Origin: an uncultured Pelagibacteraceae bacterium
GTDB taxonomy: Bacteria; Pseudomonadota; Alphaproteobacteria; Pelagibacterales; Pelagibacteraceae
Direction of reading: 5' to 3'
Assembly (NCBI GenBank): GCA_902608975.1
Contig: CACLQI010000004.1
Coordinates: 1-64,000 of the forward strand
Length of the DNA: 64,000 bases
The notes beneath the pieces are model-generated. The model was not told the DNA's origin. It made no database searches and saw only the letters and a list, made by a program, of their open reading frames with translations. Below, in pieces: positions 48,222-58,575 of this stretch. Every line of letters starts with the position of its first letter. Within the stretch, counting starts at the first letter, position 1. The position numbers and the translations under genes are program-made.

Positions 48222-49640
48222 TTAGCTAGTTTGAGTATCTTTAAATTTAGTAAACATTGCTTCAAATTCTAGCATTATGTTTCCTGTTGGTCCGTGTCTT
48301 TGTTTTCCAATAATGATTTCTGCAAGATTTGATACTTCATTCATTTTTGCCTGCCATTCTGCATGCTCTACAGTTGCCGGTCTTGGTTCTTGTTTTTCTA
48401 AATAATAAGATTCTCTATAAACAAACATAACCACATCGGCATCTTGTTCAATGGATCCAGATTCTCTTAGATCTGATAATTGAGGTTTTTTTTGATCTCT
48501 TTGTTCAACTGCTCTTGAAAGTTGGGATAATGCTAAAACTGGGACAGACAGTTCTTTTGCGATAGCTTTTAATCCTTGAGTGATTTCAGATATTTCTTGC
48601 ACTCTTCCATCTTTGTTATTATTTGTACCTCTCATCAGCTGAATATAATCAACCACTATCATTTCTAAGCCATGTAATCTTTTAATTCTTCTTGCTCGGT
48701 TGCTTAATGCAGCAATACTAATTGCAGGTGTCTCATCAATAAATAGAGGTAGTTCAGAAATAGTTTTTGAAATTTCAATAAATTTATCAAATTCTTCGTC
48801 AGATATTTTTCCTCTTCGTATATTATGAGAAGTAATTCTCGATTGTTCAGCTAGTATTCTGGTGGACAATTGTTCTGAAGACATTTCCAAAGAAAAAAAA
48901 GCTATTGTAGATTTTTTATTTTCATCTTGAAGTTTTTTTGCTGCATTAAATGCTATATTTGTAGCTAAGGCAGTTTTTCCCATTGAAGGTCTACCTGCGA
49001 TTATTATTAAATCAGATCGATGAAGCCCGCCAAGTCTATCATCTATATCTCTAAGACCAGTTGGTACGCCAACAATACCTTCTTCATTTTTATAAGCATT
49101 TGAAGCCATTTCAATAGTAAGCTTCATTGCTTCATTAAATTTCACAAGAGAAGAACTAAAAGATCCTTTTTCTGCTAGATCAAATAATAATTTTTCAGAA
49201 TTTTCTATAATTTTTTGCCCAGAAATATTTAAATCATTAACTTTTGCACTATCGATTGTATTTTCAGATATTTTTACTAGTTCTCTTCTCACATACATGT
49301 CATAAATAATTTTAGAGTATTCATTCGCCTGTCTCGAAGAAGATGAAAATTTTGTAATTTTAACTAGATATTCAGGAATATCCATATCGTCTTTTTCTTT
49401 TTCAAAATGATTTTTTAAAGTTATAGGATTTGCCAACATTCCTTTGTAGATAAGATTTTCAATTGCAGCAAAAATCCTTTGGTGCAATGGGTCATAAAAA
49501 TTAACACTTGTGATTAATGTACTGATTTCATCAAAAATTTCATTTTGTAATAATATAGATCCTAAAACTGACTGTTCAGCTTCTATATTGTTTGGTAATT
49601 CATCAAAGTTATTTTTGACTAGGCTTAAATTCTTTTTCAT
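48222..49640 (-). CDS. dnaB: Replicative DNA helicase
   Basis: PNNIEAEQSVLGSILL; GRPSMGKTALATNIA; VVDYIQLMRG; LRESGSIEQDADVV. Confidence 0.95.
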   Translation of the reverse strand: MKKNLSLVKNNFDELPNNIEAEQSVLGSILLQNEIFDEISTLITSVNFYDPLHQRIFAAIENLIYKGMLANPITLKNHFEKEKDDMDIPEYLVKITKFSSSSRQANEYSKIIYDMYVRRELVKISENTIDSAKVNDLNISGQKIIENSEKLLFDLAEKGSFSSSLVKFNEAMKLTIEMASNAYKNEEGIVGVPTGLRDIDDRLGGLHRSDLIIIAGRPSMGKTALATNIAFNAAKKLQDENKKSTIAFFSLEMSSEQLSTRILAEQSRITSHNIRRGKISDEEFDKFIEISKTISELPLFIDETPAISIAALSNRARRIKRLHGLEMIVVDYIQLMRGTNNNKDGRVQEISEITQGLKAIAKELSVPVLALSQLSRAVEQRDQKKPQLSDLRESGSIEQDADVVMFVYRESYYLEKQEPRPATVEHAEWQAKMNEVSNLAEIIIGKQRHGPTGNIMLEFEAMFTKFKDTQTS

Positions 49641-49708
49641 TTAAAAATTTTATATTAAAAAGAAATTAAAAAAAATCTTAAAAAAATATTGGGGAAAAGA
49701 TTGTATAA

Positions 49709-50167
49709 TTATTGTGTTATTTCTTCAGCAATAACTTTAATATCTATTATAGCTTGTATTTGTGAATGTAAATCAATTTTTACTTTAAATACCCCTAGAG
49801 ATTTTATTTCTTTTGTAAGTTGCATCATAGAAGGTTTAATTTCTAATTGTTCTTTTTCTAAAATTATTTTTGAAATTTCAGTAGGTTTTACAGATCCATA
49901 CAACTCATTATTTTCTGTACTTAATTTTTTAATTGTAAATTGTTTTTTATTAATTTTTTCAAAAATTTTTTTAGCCTCTTTCATTTTATCTTGATCTTTT
50001 TTTCCTAATTGAGTTTTGATTTTTTCAACTTCTTTTATATTTTCATCTGACGCATGAAGAGCTTTTTTGTTTGCAATTAAATAGTTTCTAGCAAAACCTC
50101 TTTTAACATTTATAATGTCACCAATCGATCCAATTTTCCTTAAGTTTTCAAGTAATATTATTTTCAT
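49709..50167 (-). CDS. rplI: 50S ribosomal protein L9
   Basis: [31 protein letters not shown]. Confidence 0.95.
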   Translation of the reverse strand: MKIILLENLRKIGSIGDIINVKRGFARNYLIANKKALHASDENIKEVEKIKTQLGKKDQDKMKEAKKIFEKINKKQFTIKKLSTENNELYGSVKPTEISKIILEKEQLEIKPSMMQLTKEIKSLGVFKVKIDLHSQIQAIIDIKVIAEEITQ

Positions 50168-50439
50168 TAAATTAGCGCTAAGTTTCTAGCTCTTTTTATT
50201 GATAAAGATAATTCTCTTTGTTTTTTTTGGCTAACATTAGTTATTCTTGATGGTAATATTTTTCCATTTTCTGAAATATATTTTTTTAATAGTTTAATAT
50301 TTTTATAATCGATTATTGGTGCTCCCTTTATAGATAGAGGACATGCTTTTTTAAATTTATATTTATTTGGCTGGAAAATACTTAATTTCGCAAAGTTACT
50401 TTGTTTATTCTTTTTGTTGTTTGTTCTTTTTTTATACAT
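50167..50439 (-). CDS. rpsR: 30S ribosomal protein S18
   Basis: [48 protein letters not shown]. Confidence 0.95.
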   Translation of the reverse strand: MYKKRTNNKKNKQSNFAKLSIFQPNKYKFKKACPLSIKGAPIIDYKNIKLLKKYISENGKILPSRITNVSQKKQRELSLSIKRARNLALI

Positions 50440-50451
50440 AATTTCAAATTA

Positions 50452-50793
50452 TTAACTTTTAGTTTCTTTTTCTTCTTTTTTTTCAAAATAATTGGTATTT
50501 AAATCAAACTTTTTTACTTTAACCGTCATATATTTTAACAAGTTTTTATCTATACTTTCATTTTTTTCCAATTCATTTATTATTTTACCATTGCCTTTAA
50601 ATTTGAAATGTATGTAGTTGCCTTTTTTATTCTTTTTAATCATATAGGATAAATTTAAAAGCCCCCAATTTTCCGTTTTGACTAAATTGCCATCATTTTT
50701 TTCGACTATTTTAGAATATTTGTCTGTTAGCTGTTTAATTTGAGATGGACTCACATCCTGTTTAGCTACAATTGTATGTTCATATAAATTCAT
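50452..50793 (-). CDS. rpsF: 30S ribosomal protein S6
   Basis: MNLYEHTIVAKQDVSPSQ; GLLNLSYMIKKNKKGNYIHFKF. Confidence 0.93.
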   Translation of the reverse strand: MNLYEHTIVAKQDVSPSQIKQLTDKYSKIVEKNDGNLVKTENWGLLNLSYMIKKNKKGNYIHFKFKGNGKIINELEKNESIDKNLLKYMTVKVKKFDLNTNYFEKKEEKETKS

Positions 50794-50880
50794 ATTAGAT
50801 CTTTTATAAAAAATGAGGATATACTATTATAATTGTTTAATTACAACACTTAAAAGTATATAAAAATTTATAGTATTTAA

Positions 50881-51813
50881 ATGTTTTCTGTTATTTTTCC
50901 AGGTCAAGGCTCTCAAATGGTTGGAATGACATCCGAGTTTTATTCAAAATTTGATATATTTAAAAAACTTTATAAAGAAGCTGATGAAATTTTAAATTAC
51001 CCTATATCAAAATTAATTTTAGAAGGACCAAAAGAAAAATTAGATTTAACTGAAAATACACAACCAGCAATTTTTTTAGTTGGTTATTCTATTTTCCAAC
51101 TTTTAAAGCAAGAATTTAATATTAATTTAAATAATGCAAAGTTTTTTGCTGGACATTCTCTTGGAGAGTATACAGCTTTAGCTTGTGCTGGATCATTAGA
51201 TTTTGCTAACACACTAAAAATTCTAAAAATCAGAGGTAGCGCGATGCAAAGCGCTGTACCAAAAGGAGAAGGTGGCATGATAGCAATACTTGGTTCAGAT
51301 ATTGAAACTGTAGAAAAAATTTTAAATGAGAATAAAGATAATTATCAATGTTTTATTGCAAATGATAATTCTAACGGACAATTAGTTTTAAGTGGCAAAA
51401 TGGAAGATGTTAATAAACTTTCATTAGATTTTACATCTAAAAACATTAAAAATATTAAACTATCTGTTAGCGCTCCTTTTCATTGTAATTTAATGAACAA
51501 AGCTTCAGAGCTAATGAAAAAAGAAATTGAAAAATTGAAATTTAATGATTTCCAAAATACATTGATTTCAAATGTTACAGCGACTGAAATAAAAGATAAG
51601 TCTGCATTAAAAGACTTATTAGTTAAACAAATTGAAAGTAGAGTACGTTGGAGAGAAAGTGTTTTATACATGATAAATAATGGAGTAAATCAATTTATTG
51701 AAATTGGTCCAGGAAAAGTATTGTCAGGCTTAATTAAAAGAATTGACAGAAATATAAAAATTAGTGCAATAAATAATGAAGAAGATATAAGTATAATTAA
51801 AATAAATGATTAA
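50881..51813 (+). CDS. fabD: Malonyl CoA-acyl carrier protein transacylase
   Basis: VIFPGQGSQMVGM; FAGHSLGEYTALACAG. Confidence 0.94.
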   Translation: MFSVIFPGQGSQMVGMTSEFYSKFDIFKKLYKEADEILNYPISKLILEGPKEKLDLTENTQPAIFLVGYSIFQLLKQEFNINLNNAKFFAGHSLGEYTALACAGSLDFANTLKILKIRGSAMQSAVPKGEGGMIAILGSDIETVEKILNENKDNYQCFIANDNSNGQLVLSGKMEDVNKLSLDFTSKNIKNIKLSVSAPFHCNLMNKASELMKKEIEKLKFNDFQNTLISNVTATEIKDKSALKDLLVKQIESRVRWRESVLYMINNGVNQFIEIGPGKVLSGLIKRIDRNIKISAINNEEDISIIKIND

Positions 51814-52540
51814 TTTTAAAGATAAAAAAATATTAATAACAGGAGCTACTGGTGGAATAGGCAATGCTCTTGTTAAGAAATTCTTGTCTTTAGATGGAAC
51901 TGTTTTAGCAACAGGTACAAATACAGAAAAATTGGATGCTTTAAAAAAAGAATTCCCAAATATCAGTGTTTTAAAATTTGATATTTCTGACCACTCAAAA
52001 ATAGAAGATTTTATTGAAAATGTAGCTTCTCAATTAACTGGGCTAGATGTCTTAATTAATAATGCAGGCATAACTATGGACAATCTATCTTTAAGAATGA
52101 AAGATGAAGAATGGAAACGAGTAATCGATATAAATTTAAGTTCCACTTTTTATCTATGCAAACATGCTATTAAAAAAATGTTAAAAAATAAATATGGAAG
52201 AATTGTAAATATTACTTCTATAGTTGGACATACAGGAAATCTAGGTCAAGCTAACTACTCAGCATCAAAAGCAGGAATGGTTGCAATGTCAAAAAGTTTA
52301 GCAATAGAATATGCAAAAAAAAATATTACAATAAACTGTGTTTCACCAGGATTTATTCAATCAAAGATGACCGATAAAATAGTTGAAAGTATTAAAGCAG
52401 TTTTAACTTCAAGAATCCCAATGAGTAAGCTTGGAACAGGGGAAGACGTCTCAAATACTGTTGCTTTTTTATCGTCAGATGCAGCATCTTATATTACTGG
52501 AGAAACAATACATGTTAATGGAGGCATGTATATGGCTTGA
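51806..52540 (+). CDS. fabG: 3-oxoacyl-ACP reductase
   Basis: TGATGGIGNALV, NNAGITMDNLSLRMKDEEW, YSASKAGMVAMSKSLA, FLSSDAASYITGETIHVNGGMYM. Confidence 0.94.
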   Translation: MINFKDKKILITGATGGIGNALVKKFLSLDGTVLATGTNTEKLDALKKEFPNISVLKFDISDHSKIEDFIENVASQLTGLDVLINNAGITMDNLSLRMKDEEWKRVIDINLSSTFYLCKHAIKKMLKNKYGRIVNITSIVGHTGNLGQANYSASKAGMVAMSKSLAIEYAKKNITINCVSPGFIQSKMTDKIVESIKAVLTSRIPMSKLGTGEDVSNTVAFLSSDAASYITGETIHVNGGMYMA

Positions 52541-52589
52541 CAAAGTTAATTAATAATCTATTAACGAAAATATAACAAAAAGGATTAAT

Positions 52590-52829
52590 ATGTCAGATGA
52601 TATTTCAAGCAAAGTTAAAAAAATAGTTGCCGACCACCTTGGCATTGATGAAGCAAAAGTAACAGAAGAGTCAAGTTTTATAGATGACTTGGGTGCTGAT
52701 AGTTTAGATACTGTAGAATTAGTAATGGCTTTTGAAGAGGAATTTGGTTCTGAAATTTCAGATAGTGAAGCTGAAAAAATTTTAACAGTTAGTGATGCTA
52801 TTAAATTTATTGAGAGCAAAAGTAATTAG
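52590..52829 (+). CDS. acpP: Acyl carrier protein
   Basis: [22 protein letters not shown]. Confidence 0.96.
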   Translation: MSDDISSKVKKIVADHLGIDEAKVTEESSFIDDLGADSLDTVELVMAFEEEFGSEISDSEAEKILTVSDAIKFIESKSN

Positions 52830-52839
52830 ATCTAATTAA

Positions 52840-53472
52840 ATGTCATCCACAAAAGATGGTACAATGATAATTTTGTCATCACCATCTGGTGCTGGCAAAA
52901 CAACTCTTGTTAAGCTACTAGCTGAAACAAAAAATTATCAAGTATCCATTTCCCATACCACAAGAAAACCTAGACAAAACGAAATATCCGGCAAAGATTA
53001 TTTTTTTACTGACGAAAAAAATTTTAAAGACCTAGTTAATAGGGGAGAATTTTTAGAATATGCTAAGGTTTTTAACAATTTTTATGGAACCACTATAAAA
53101 CCAGTGAAACATAATCTTGAAAAGGGACAAAATGTGATATTTGATATTGATTGGCAAGGTGCTCAACAGATAAAAAATAAAAAATTAAAATACAGATTAA
53201 TAACTTTTTTTGTACTTCCTCCAAGCAAAGAAGTCTTATTTAAAAGACTATCAAATAGAGACATGAAAGACAAAGTTATTGCAGAAGAAAGAATGAAAGA
53301 GTTCAATAAAGATGTACTGCATTGGATAGATTATGACTACGTGGTAATAAATGATGAATTACAAAACTGTTTTAAAGAAATATGTACATTGATTGAATCT
53401 GAAACAAACAAAACAAACAATAATTATAATTTAAAATTTATTGAAGACCACGTAAATAACTTAATTTCTTAA
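52840..53472 (+). CDS. gmk: Guanylate kinase
   Basis: [46 protein letters not shown]. Confidence 0.95.
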   Translation: MSSTKDGTMIILSSPSGAGKTTLVKLLAETKNYQVSISHTTRKPRQNEISGKDYFFTDEKNFKDLVNRGEFLEYAKVFNNFYGTTIKPVKHNLEKGQNVIFDIDWQGAQQIKNKKLKYRLITFFVLPPSKEVLFKRLSNRDMKDKVIAEERMKEFNKDVLHWIDYDYVVINDELQNCFKEICTLIESETNKTNNNYNLKFIEDHVNNLIS

Positions 53473-54252
53473 ATTTTCATATTCTTTTGTAATCATATAG
53501 TAAGTTTCAGGCGAAAGGTTTTGAGGTCTTAACTCTGTATTTAATTTAAGCTTATCAATAATCATATCCGATTTTTTAAACAATTGTCTTAGAGGATTTT
53601 TAATTTTTTTTCTTCTTTGATTAAAGAAAACTCTAGTTATAGTTTCAAGATTTTTAGAATTTTTTAACTTTAGATAATTTTTTTTTGGAGTAAATTTTAA
53701 TAAAGTGCTTTCAACTTTAGGAATAGGATTAAAACATGAAGCATTTATATTTATTATTTTCTTTATATTGAGTTTCCAATTAGATAAAATAGATAATCTT
53801 CCATAGTTTTTAGAATCTGTTTGGGCTAAAATTCTATCAGCAACTTCTTTTTGGAACATTAGGATATAATTTTCATACCAATTATTTTGATCATCATTTG
53901 TAATCCATTTAGATAATATTTGAGTTGAAATATTGTATGGTAAGTTTCCATAGACTATTAATTTTTCTTTAGAAATTAAATTTTCTGAGACTTTAAGAAT
54001 ATCTTTGTTAATTATATCTATTTTTTTATCGAATCTTCCTTTAAGAGTTTCAACAAGTTTTTCATCTTTTTCAATTACAAATAATTTTTTAGGTTTTTTT
54101 TTTAAAATGTATTCAGTTAAGTTGCCTGTCCCGGCTCCAATTTCTAAAATGGTACTATTTGGAAGTATATTTCCAGATTCTACTATTTTTTTTATTATAT
54201 TTTTATCTATTAAAAAGTTTTGTCCTAAGCTTTTTTTAGATTTAATTTTCAC
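53461..54252 (-). CDS. ksgA: 16S rRNA dimethyladenosine transferase
   Basis: [39 protein letters not shown]. Confidence 0.94.
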   Translation of the reverse strand: MKIKSKKSLGQNFLIDKNIIKKIVESGNILPNSTILEIGAGTGNLTEYILKKKPKKLFVIEKDEKLVETLKGRFDKKIDIINKDILKVSENLISKEKLIVYGNLPYNISTQILSKWITNDDQNNWYENYILMFQKEVADRILAQTDSKNYGRLSILSNWKLNIKKIININASCFNPIPKVESTLLKFTPKKNYLKLKNSKNLETITRVFFNQRRKKIKNPLRQLFKKSDMIIDKLKLNTELRPQNLSPETYYMITKEYENLRN

Positions 54253-55216
54253 GTATTTGACTCAAAAATTTAAACGTTTCTATCAAACTTGTAGGATTAG
54301 ATTTATTTTTTCCTAGCATTGAATTGTTTGGACCATGATCTGGTGTCATTCTTAAAAATGGAAGTCCTAAGGTAATATTAATAGCATTAAACTCATAAAG
54401 TGTTTTTATTGGTGTCAAAACCTGGTCATGGTACATTCCTATAACAACATTAAATTTTTTTATATTTTTTTTTAAAAAAAGTGTATCGGCTGAAAAAGGT
54501 CCATTAATATTAATATTCTTTTTTTTAAGTTTATTAATTGCAGGAATTATTATTTTTTCCTCTTCGGAAAATTTTTTAGTTGTTTCACAATGAGGGTTTA
54601 ATCCAGTTATTACAAATTTTGCTTTTCTTTTAAGTTTTTTTTTAAAAAAGGAATTTATTTTTAAAACATTACGAATTATTTTCTTTGTTGATAGGTTTTT
54701 CTTAACATCTTGCAAAGGTAAATGGGTAGTTATTGGGCTTACAGACAAATTCTTATTATAAATAAGCATTATTTCTTCACCTTTTTTTTTGGATTTATTT
54801 GCTAGATATTCAGTTATCCCCAGAAATTTTTTTTTTAAAAAGTATTTTTTAGACACAGGACCGTTGATTAATATATTTGCTTTGTTATTTTTTATTATTT
54901 CTAACCCTTCTAAAAAACAATTTTCAATATATTTTGATGATTTACTGGTAATTTTATCAAAAGTCTTTTTGAAACTAAATTTTACATCTAAAAGATTTAT
55001 ATGATTTTTTAAAAGTTTTAAATTTTTTATTTTATTTTTATCAACTAAGTTTATTTTAAAACTGTAATTTAATTTTTTCATTTGAGAAATTAACAACTTT
55101 TTAGAACAAATTAATATATAAGGTTTATTTAGTTTTTTTAACTTTATTGATTTAAATAATATTTCTAAAAAAACGCTATAAGGTTCTCCCGCAATAATGA
55201 TTATATATTTATTCAT
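54242..55216 (-). CDS. pdxA: 4-hydroxythreonine-4-phosphate dehydrogenase
   Basis: NGPVSKKYF; FVITGLNPHCETTKKFSEEEKIIIPAI; GMYHDQVLTPIKTLYEFNAINITLGLPFLRMTPDHG. Confidence 0.92.
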   Translation of the reverse strand: MNKYIIIIAGEPYSVFLEILFKSIKLKKLNKPYILICSKKLLISQMKKLNYSFKINLVDKNKIKNLKLLKNHINLLDVKFSFKKTFDKITSKSSKYIENCFLEGLEIIKNNKANILINGPVSKKYFLKKKFLGITEYLANKSKKKGEEIMLIYNKNLSVSPITTHLPLQDVKKNLSTKKIIRNVLKINSFFKKKLKRKAKFVITGLNPHCETTKKFSEEEKIIIPAINKLKKKNININGPFSADTLFLKKNIKKFNVVIGMYHDQVLTPIKTLYEFNAINITLGLPFLRMTPDHGPNNSMLGKNKSNPTSLIETFKFLSQIREN

Positions 55217-56159
55217 TAATTATTTTTGAATTTAATTCTAATTTATTATAATGGATAATCGAAAACTGATTTAGCTGTTTGTCAGTTTCAAATTTTATTA
55301 AATTACTTAATTCAGATTTTAAATCTTTTTCAAATTCTTCAATTATAACATCCTCTAATTTTAAAATTAAGTATCCATTTGGAACATCTATTGTATTAGT
55401 TATTTCGCCAGGTTTAATTAAAATAATTTCTTTTATAATTTTCTCTGGAAGTTGTTTTTTTTGTAATAAACCAATTTTACCTCCAAATTTAGCAGTATCT
55501 GCTAAACTATAAATATTGGCTGTTGTTTTAAATCCATTACTTTGAATACTTTCTCTTATTTCAATATTTTTTTTTTCAAAATCTTCTTTATTTTCAACTG
55601 AAAATAATATTTCCGATAATAAATATTTTGTAATCTTGTTGTTAACAGATTTATTTTCATTAACCTTTTTTTTCAATTCATCCTCATTTATATTTAGCTG
55701 ATTCTTATAATGTTGATAAATGTGCTGATTCCATAAAATTTCTATTCTAATTTTTTTTTTAACATCATCTAATTTTAAATTATAAGATGCTAAATATTTT
55801 TCAAATTCATCTTTATTGTTAAGATTTAATTTTTTGTAAAAATTTTCTATTACCATATTCATTAGCCTCATTTCCGCCTCTGGATTTTTAAAATACTTAT
55901 TTACTTCATTTTTTTTTATTTTCTCTTTTATGAGTGAATTTTTTGCTATATTTACTAAAGACTTTTGATCGATGTTTTTTATCTCGTTATTCAGAGCAAT
56001 CAAATAATTTATTTCATGCATGACATCTATATTTGTAATTATTTCATTATCTACTCTGCTGACAATATAATAATCTGTTGCCGCTCTTAAAATATTACTA
56101 AAAAAAAATATAATTACTATATTTATTATGATTAAGTTATTTTTCGATTTTTCAATCAT
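55209..56159 (-). CDS. surA: Periplasmic SurA-like chaperone/PPIase
   Basis: Signal peptide; ISRVDNEIITNIDV; PPIase-like LPEKIIKEIILIKPGEITNTIDVPNGYLILKLED; between pdxA and lptD. Confidence 0.8.
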   Translation of the reverse strand: MIEKSKNNLIIINIVIIFFFSNILRAATDYYIVSRVDNEIITNIDVMHEINYLIALNNEIKNIDQKSLVNIAKNSLIKEKIKKNEVNKYFKNPEAEMRLMNMVIENFYKKLNLNNKDEFEKYLASYNLKLDDVKKKIRIEILWNQHIYQHYKNQLNINEDELKKKVNENKSVNNKITKYLLSEILFSVENKEDFEKKNIEIRESIQSNGFKTTANIYSLADTAKFGGKIGLLQKKQLPEKIIKEIILIKPGEITNTIDVPNGYLILKLEDVIIEEFEKDLKSELSNLIKFETDKQLNQFSIIHYNKLELNSKIINE

Positions 56160-58575
56160 TTAAATTTGGACTATTTGTTGTTCCAAAAGGAATAATTGTT
56201 AGAGAGAAGAAAAGTTGCTCCTCCGGCTTAAGATCTCTATCTTCATAATAATCTTTTTTATATTCTAATGCAGCTCTTAAGCAATCATTTTTATATTCAT
56301 AAATTAAATTATAATACTCATTAATATCTAATTCTTTATTTCTTCGTGTATTGAAAGTTAAGGAATTATTATTATTTAAATCTACAATTGTTTTATTAGA
56401 AATATAACTTTCATTGCCCAAAATATTATTTTTTTCCAAAAACTCAAATGATGTAACAAAATTGTTTACACTAAACTTAGCATTCACAAGGTTATAATTT
56501 AAGGTTTGTAAGTCATTATCTAATGAAAAATTATATTCTAAGTCTAAAAATTTTTTTGGTTTAAAGAGCATTTCTCCTACTATGTTAGATGATTTTCTAT
56601 TCAAAGTACTTTTTTCTGGAAGATCAGTATTTTCTTCATCTCTAAACATTGTAGCAAGGTTTAATGAAAAGATTTCCTCTCCAGATTTATCTAAGGTTTT
56701 AAATTCATTTCCTATAGTTATTGACTGACCACCCTCAACTGTATCGCCGGAACCAATTCTATTAAGAGAAAAAATATTATTATAATCAATTATTCTATCA
56801 TTTCCTTTTATATTTTTTGATTTATTAGGGCTAAACATAGCTGAAAATGTTGGTGATAAAACACTATCAAATTTAACTCCTTGTTTCTTTAGTGGATACT
56901 GTATTTGGTATTTAATAATTGATTGTAGGTTTTGTTCTAATTCATTTTTAGAATTTGTGGAATTATCACTATGAGAATTAAAGTTTTTTAATAATATTTC
57001 ATAGTTAGTTAAAAAACCTTGAGAACTTATATTTTTATATGATTTGTAATTAAAATCATTGATAAGTCTTTTTTCAAATATATTGGTATTATATAATTTG
57101 TTATTTCCACTTGATGTGAATGATAGTTCTCCTTGTAAACTATTCTCAAAATATTTAGTTAAATTGTAATTAGGAAAAATAAATTCATATCGATCACTGT
57201 CGTCTTTAGACAAATCTTCATAAACTTCTGCAGTAATGTCAAAATTTAAATTTTTATTATTTCCCTCAAAAATAATTTTTGAGTTTAGAGAAGATTCAGA
57301 AGTTATTAAAGGAGATTTTAATTTGTTTGTTTTTAAATAAGTATCCTGAGAAACTTGTTGAAGTTCTAAATTAATTTCTGAATTTTCAAAATAACTTATA
57401 TCAGTATCAAATTTTGATTTTGAAAAAAAATGAGTTCCTTTCGTTTCATTTTTTTTAATAAGAAATCTTGATCCATTTAAAATACTAAAATCTAAAATAT
57501 GTTCTGATTTTTTATTTACTTCTCTATATTCTGTTTGATATATTGTTTTTTGTTTATCATAGAATCTCGGTGTAAATGTTAAATCTTTGTTATCTGATAT
57601 TGCATAAAAATAAGGAACAGAAAGATAATTTCCAAGATTATTAGAAGATGACAATGTTGGTATTAAAAAACCTGACTGTCTTTTTACAGTTGGGTCTGGG
57701 TGGAAAAATTTTGGAAAATATAGTACTGGCTTGTCATACACTTTTAACCAGGCATTTCTATAATTAATTATTTTTTTATTTTTATCATGATGGACTTCTT
57801 TTGCATAAATAGCCCAAGGTGGACATTTATCTTTTCTTTTTTTACAAGTAGTAAAAACTCCTTTTTTAAATCTTGCATCTTCATTATTGATAATAACCGC
57901 ATTAGCTTTTAGTCTAGGTTCATTATTTTTATTAAAAGATTTGTTATTAAATTTTATAGATAAATCTTTCCCAGCGATTTCATTGGTTTCTATATTTAAT
58001 TTTGCAATTTCGAAACTATATTCATTCAATTCGTTATCAATTAAATTTACAATTTTTGCTTCAAGTATTTTATCATTAATAGATAATTTAAAATTATTTG
58101 ACTTCATAACGTTGTTATAATTATCTTGAACTAAAGTTTTTTCTTTAGAAAATATTTCTTTTAGTTCTCTATCATAAGTAATATTTGAACTGTCTATTGT
58201 GTAATTTTCTTCAATTTTTATAACAGTTTTATCTTTAGAAATAATTTTATTTTCATTTATGAAATATATTGCTTCATTTGTAAATAAGGTATTATTATTA
58301 ATAGTGTCATTTATACTGACATTATTTTTAACTTTTAAAATTGATTTTAATTTATCATATTCAGAATCATTTGCCTGAATTACTATTCCTTTAGGATCTA
58401 TGATTTCAACTCCATTATAGGCAATAATTTTATTACCATCATCCAAAGATTGAATTTCAGAGGCATTAAATTGTATTTCTTGACTATTAACTTTATTCTC
58501 AAATAAAAATAAAAAAACTAAAAAAACAATGAAGTAATTTACAATATTATTTTTCATTAACTTTGACCATACCAA
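56152..58575 (-). CDS. lptD: LPS-assembly protein LptD
   Basis: OstA/LptA-like N-terminus; CPPWAIYAKEVHHDKNKKIINYRNAWLKVYDKPVLYFPKFFHPDPTVKRQSGFLIP. Confidence 0.92.
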   Translation of the reverse strand: MVWSKLMKNNIVNYFIVFLVFLFLFENKVNSQEIQFNASEIQSLDDGNKIIAYNGVEIIDPKGIVIQANDSEYDKLKSILKVKNNVSINDTINNNTLFTNEAIYFINENKIISKDKTVIKIEENYTIDSSNITYDRELKEIFSKEKTLVQDNYNNVMKSNNFKLSINDKILEAKIVNLIDNELNEYSFEIAKLNIETNEIAGKDLSIKFNNKSFNKNNEPRLKANAVIINNEDARFKKGVFTTCKKRKDKCPPWAIYAKEVHHDKNKKIINYRNAWLKVYDKPVLYFPKFFHPDPTVKRQSGFLIPTLSSSNNLGNYLSVPYFYAISDNKDLTFTPRFYDKQKTIYQTEYREVNKKSEHILDFSILNGSRFLIKKNETKGTHFFSKSKFDTDISYFENSEINLELQQVSQDTYLKTNKLKSPLITSESSLNSKIIFEGNNKNLNFDITAEVYEDLSKDDSDRYEFIFPNYNLTKYFENSLQGELSFTSSGNNKLYNTNIFEKRLINDFNYKSYKNISSQGFLTNYEILLKNFNSHSDNSTNSKNELEQNLQSIIKYQIQYPLKKQGVKFDSVLSPTFSAMFSPNKSKNIKGNDRIIDYNNIFSLNRIGSGDTVEGGQSITIGNEFKTLDKSGEEIFSLNLATMFRDEENTDLPEKSTLNRKSSNIVGEMLFKPKKFLDLEYNFSLDNDLQTLNYNLVNAKFSVNNFVTSFEFLEKNNILGNESYISNKTIVDLNNNNSLTFNTRRNKELDINEYYNLIYEYKNDCLRAALEYKKDYYEDRDLKPEEQLFFSLTIIPFGTTNSPNLND

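Noticed and set aside
54005-54316. 103-aa plus-strand ORF over ksgA/pdxA junction
   Set aside because: Antisense to two strongly supported genes, no motifs
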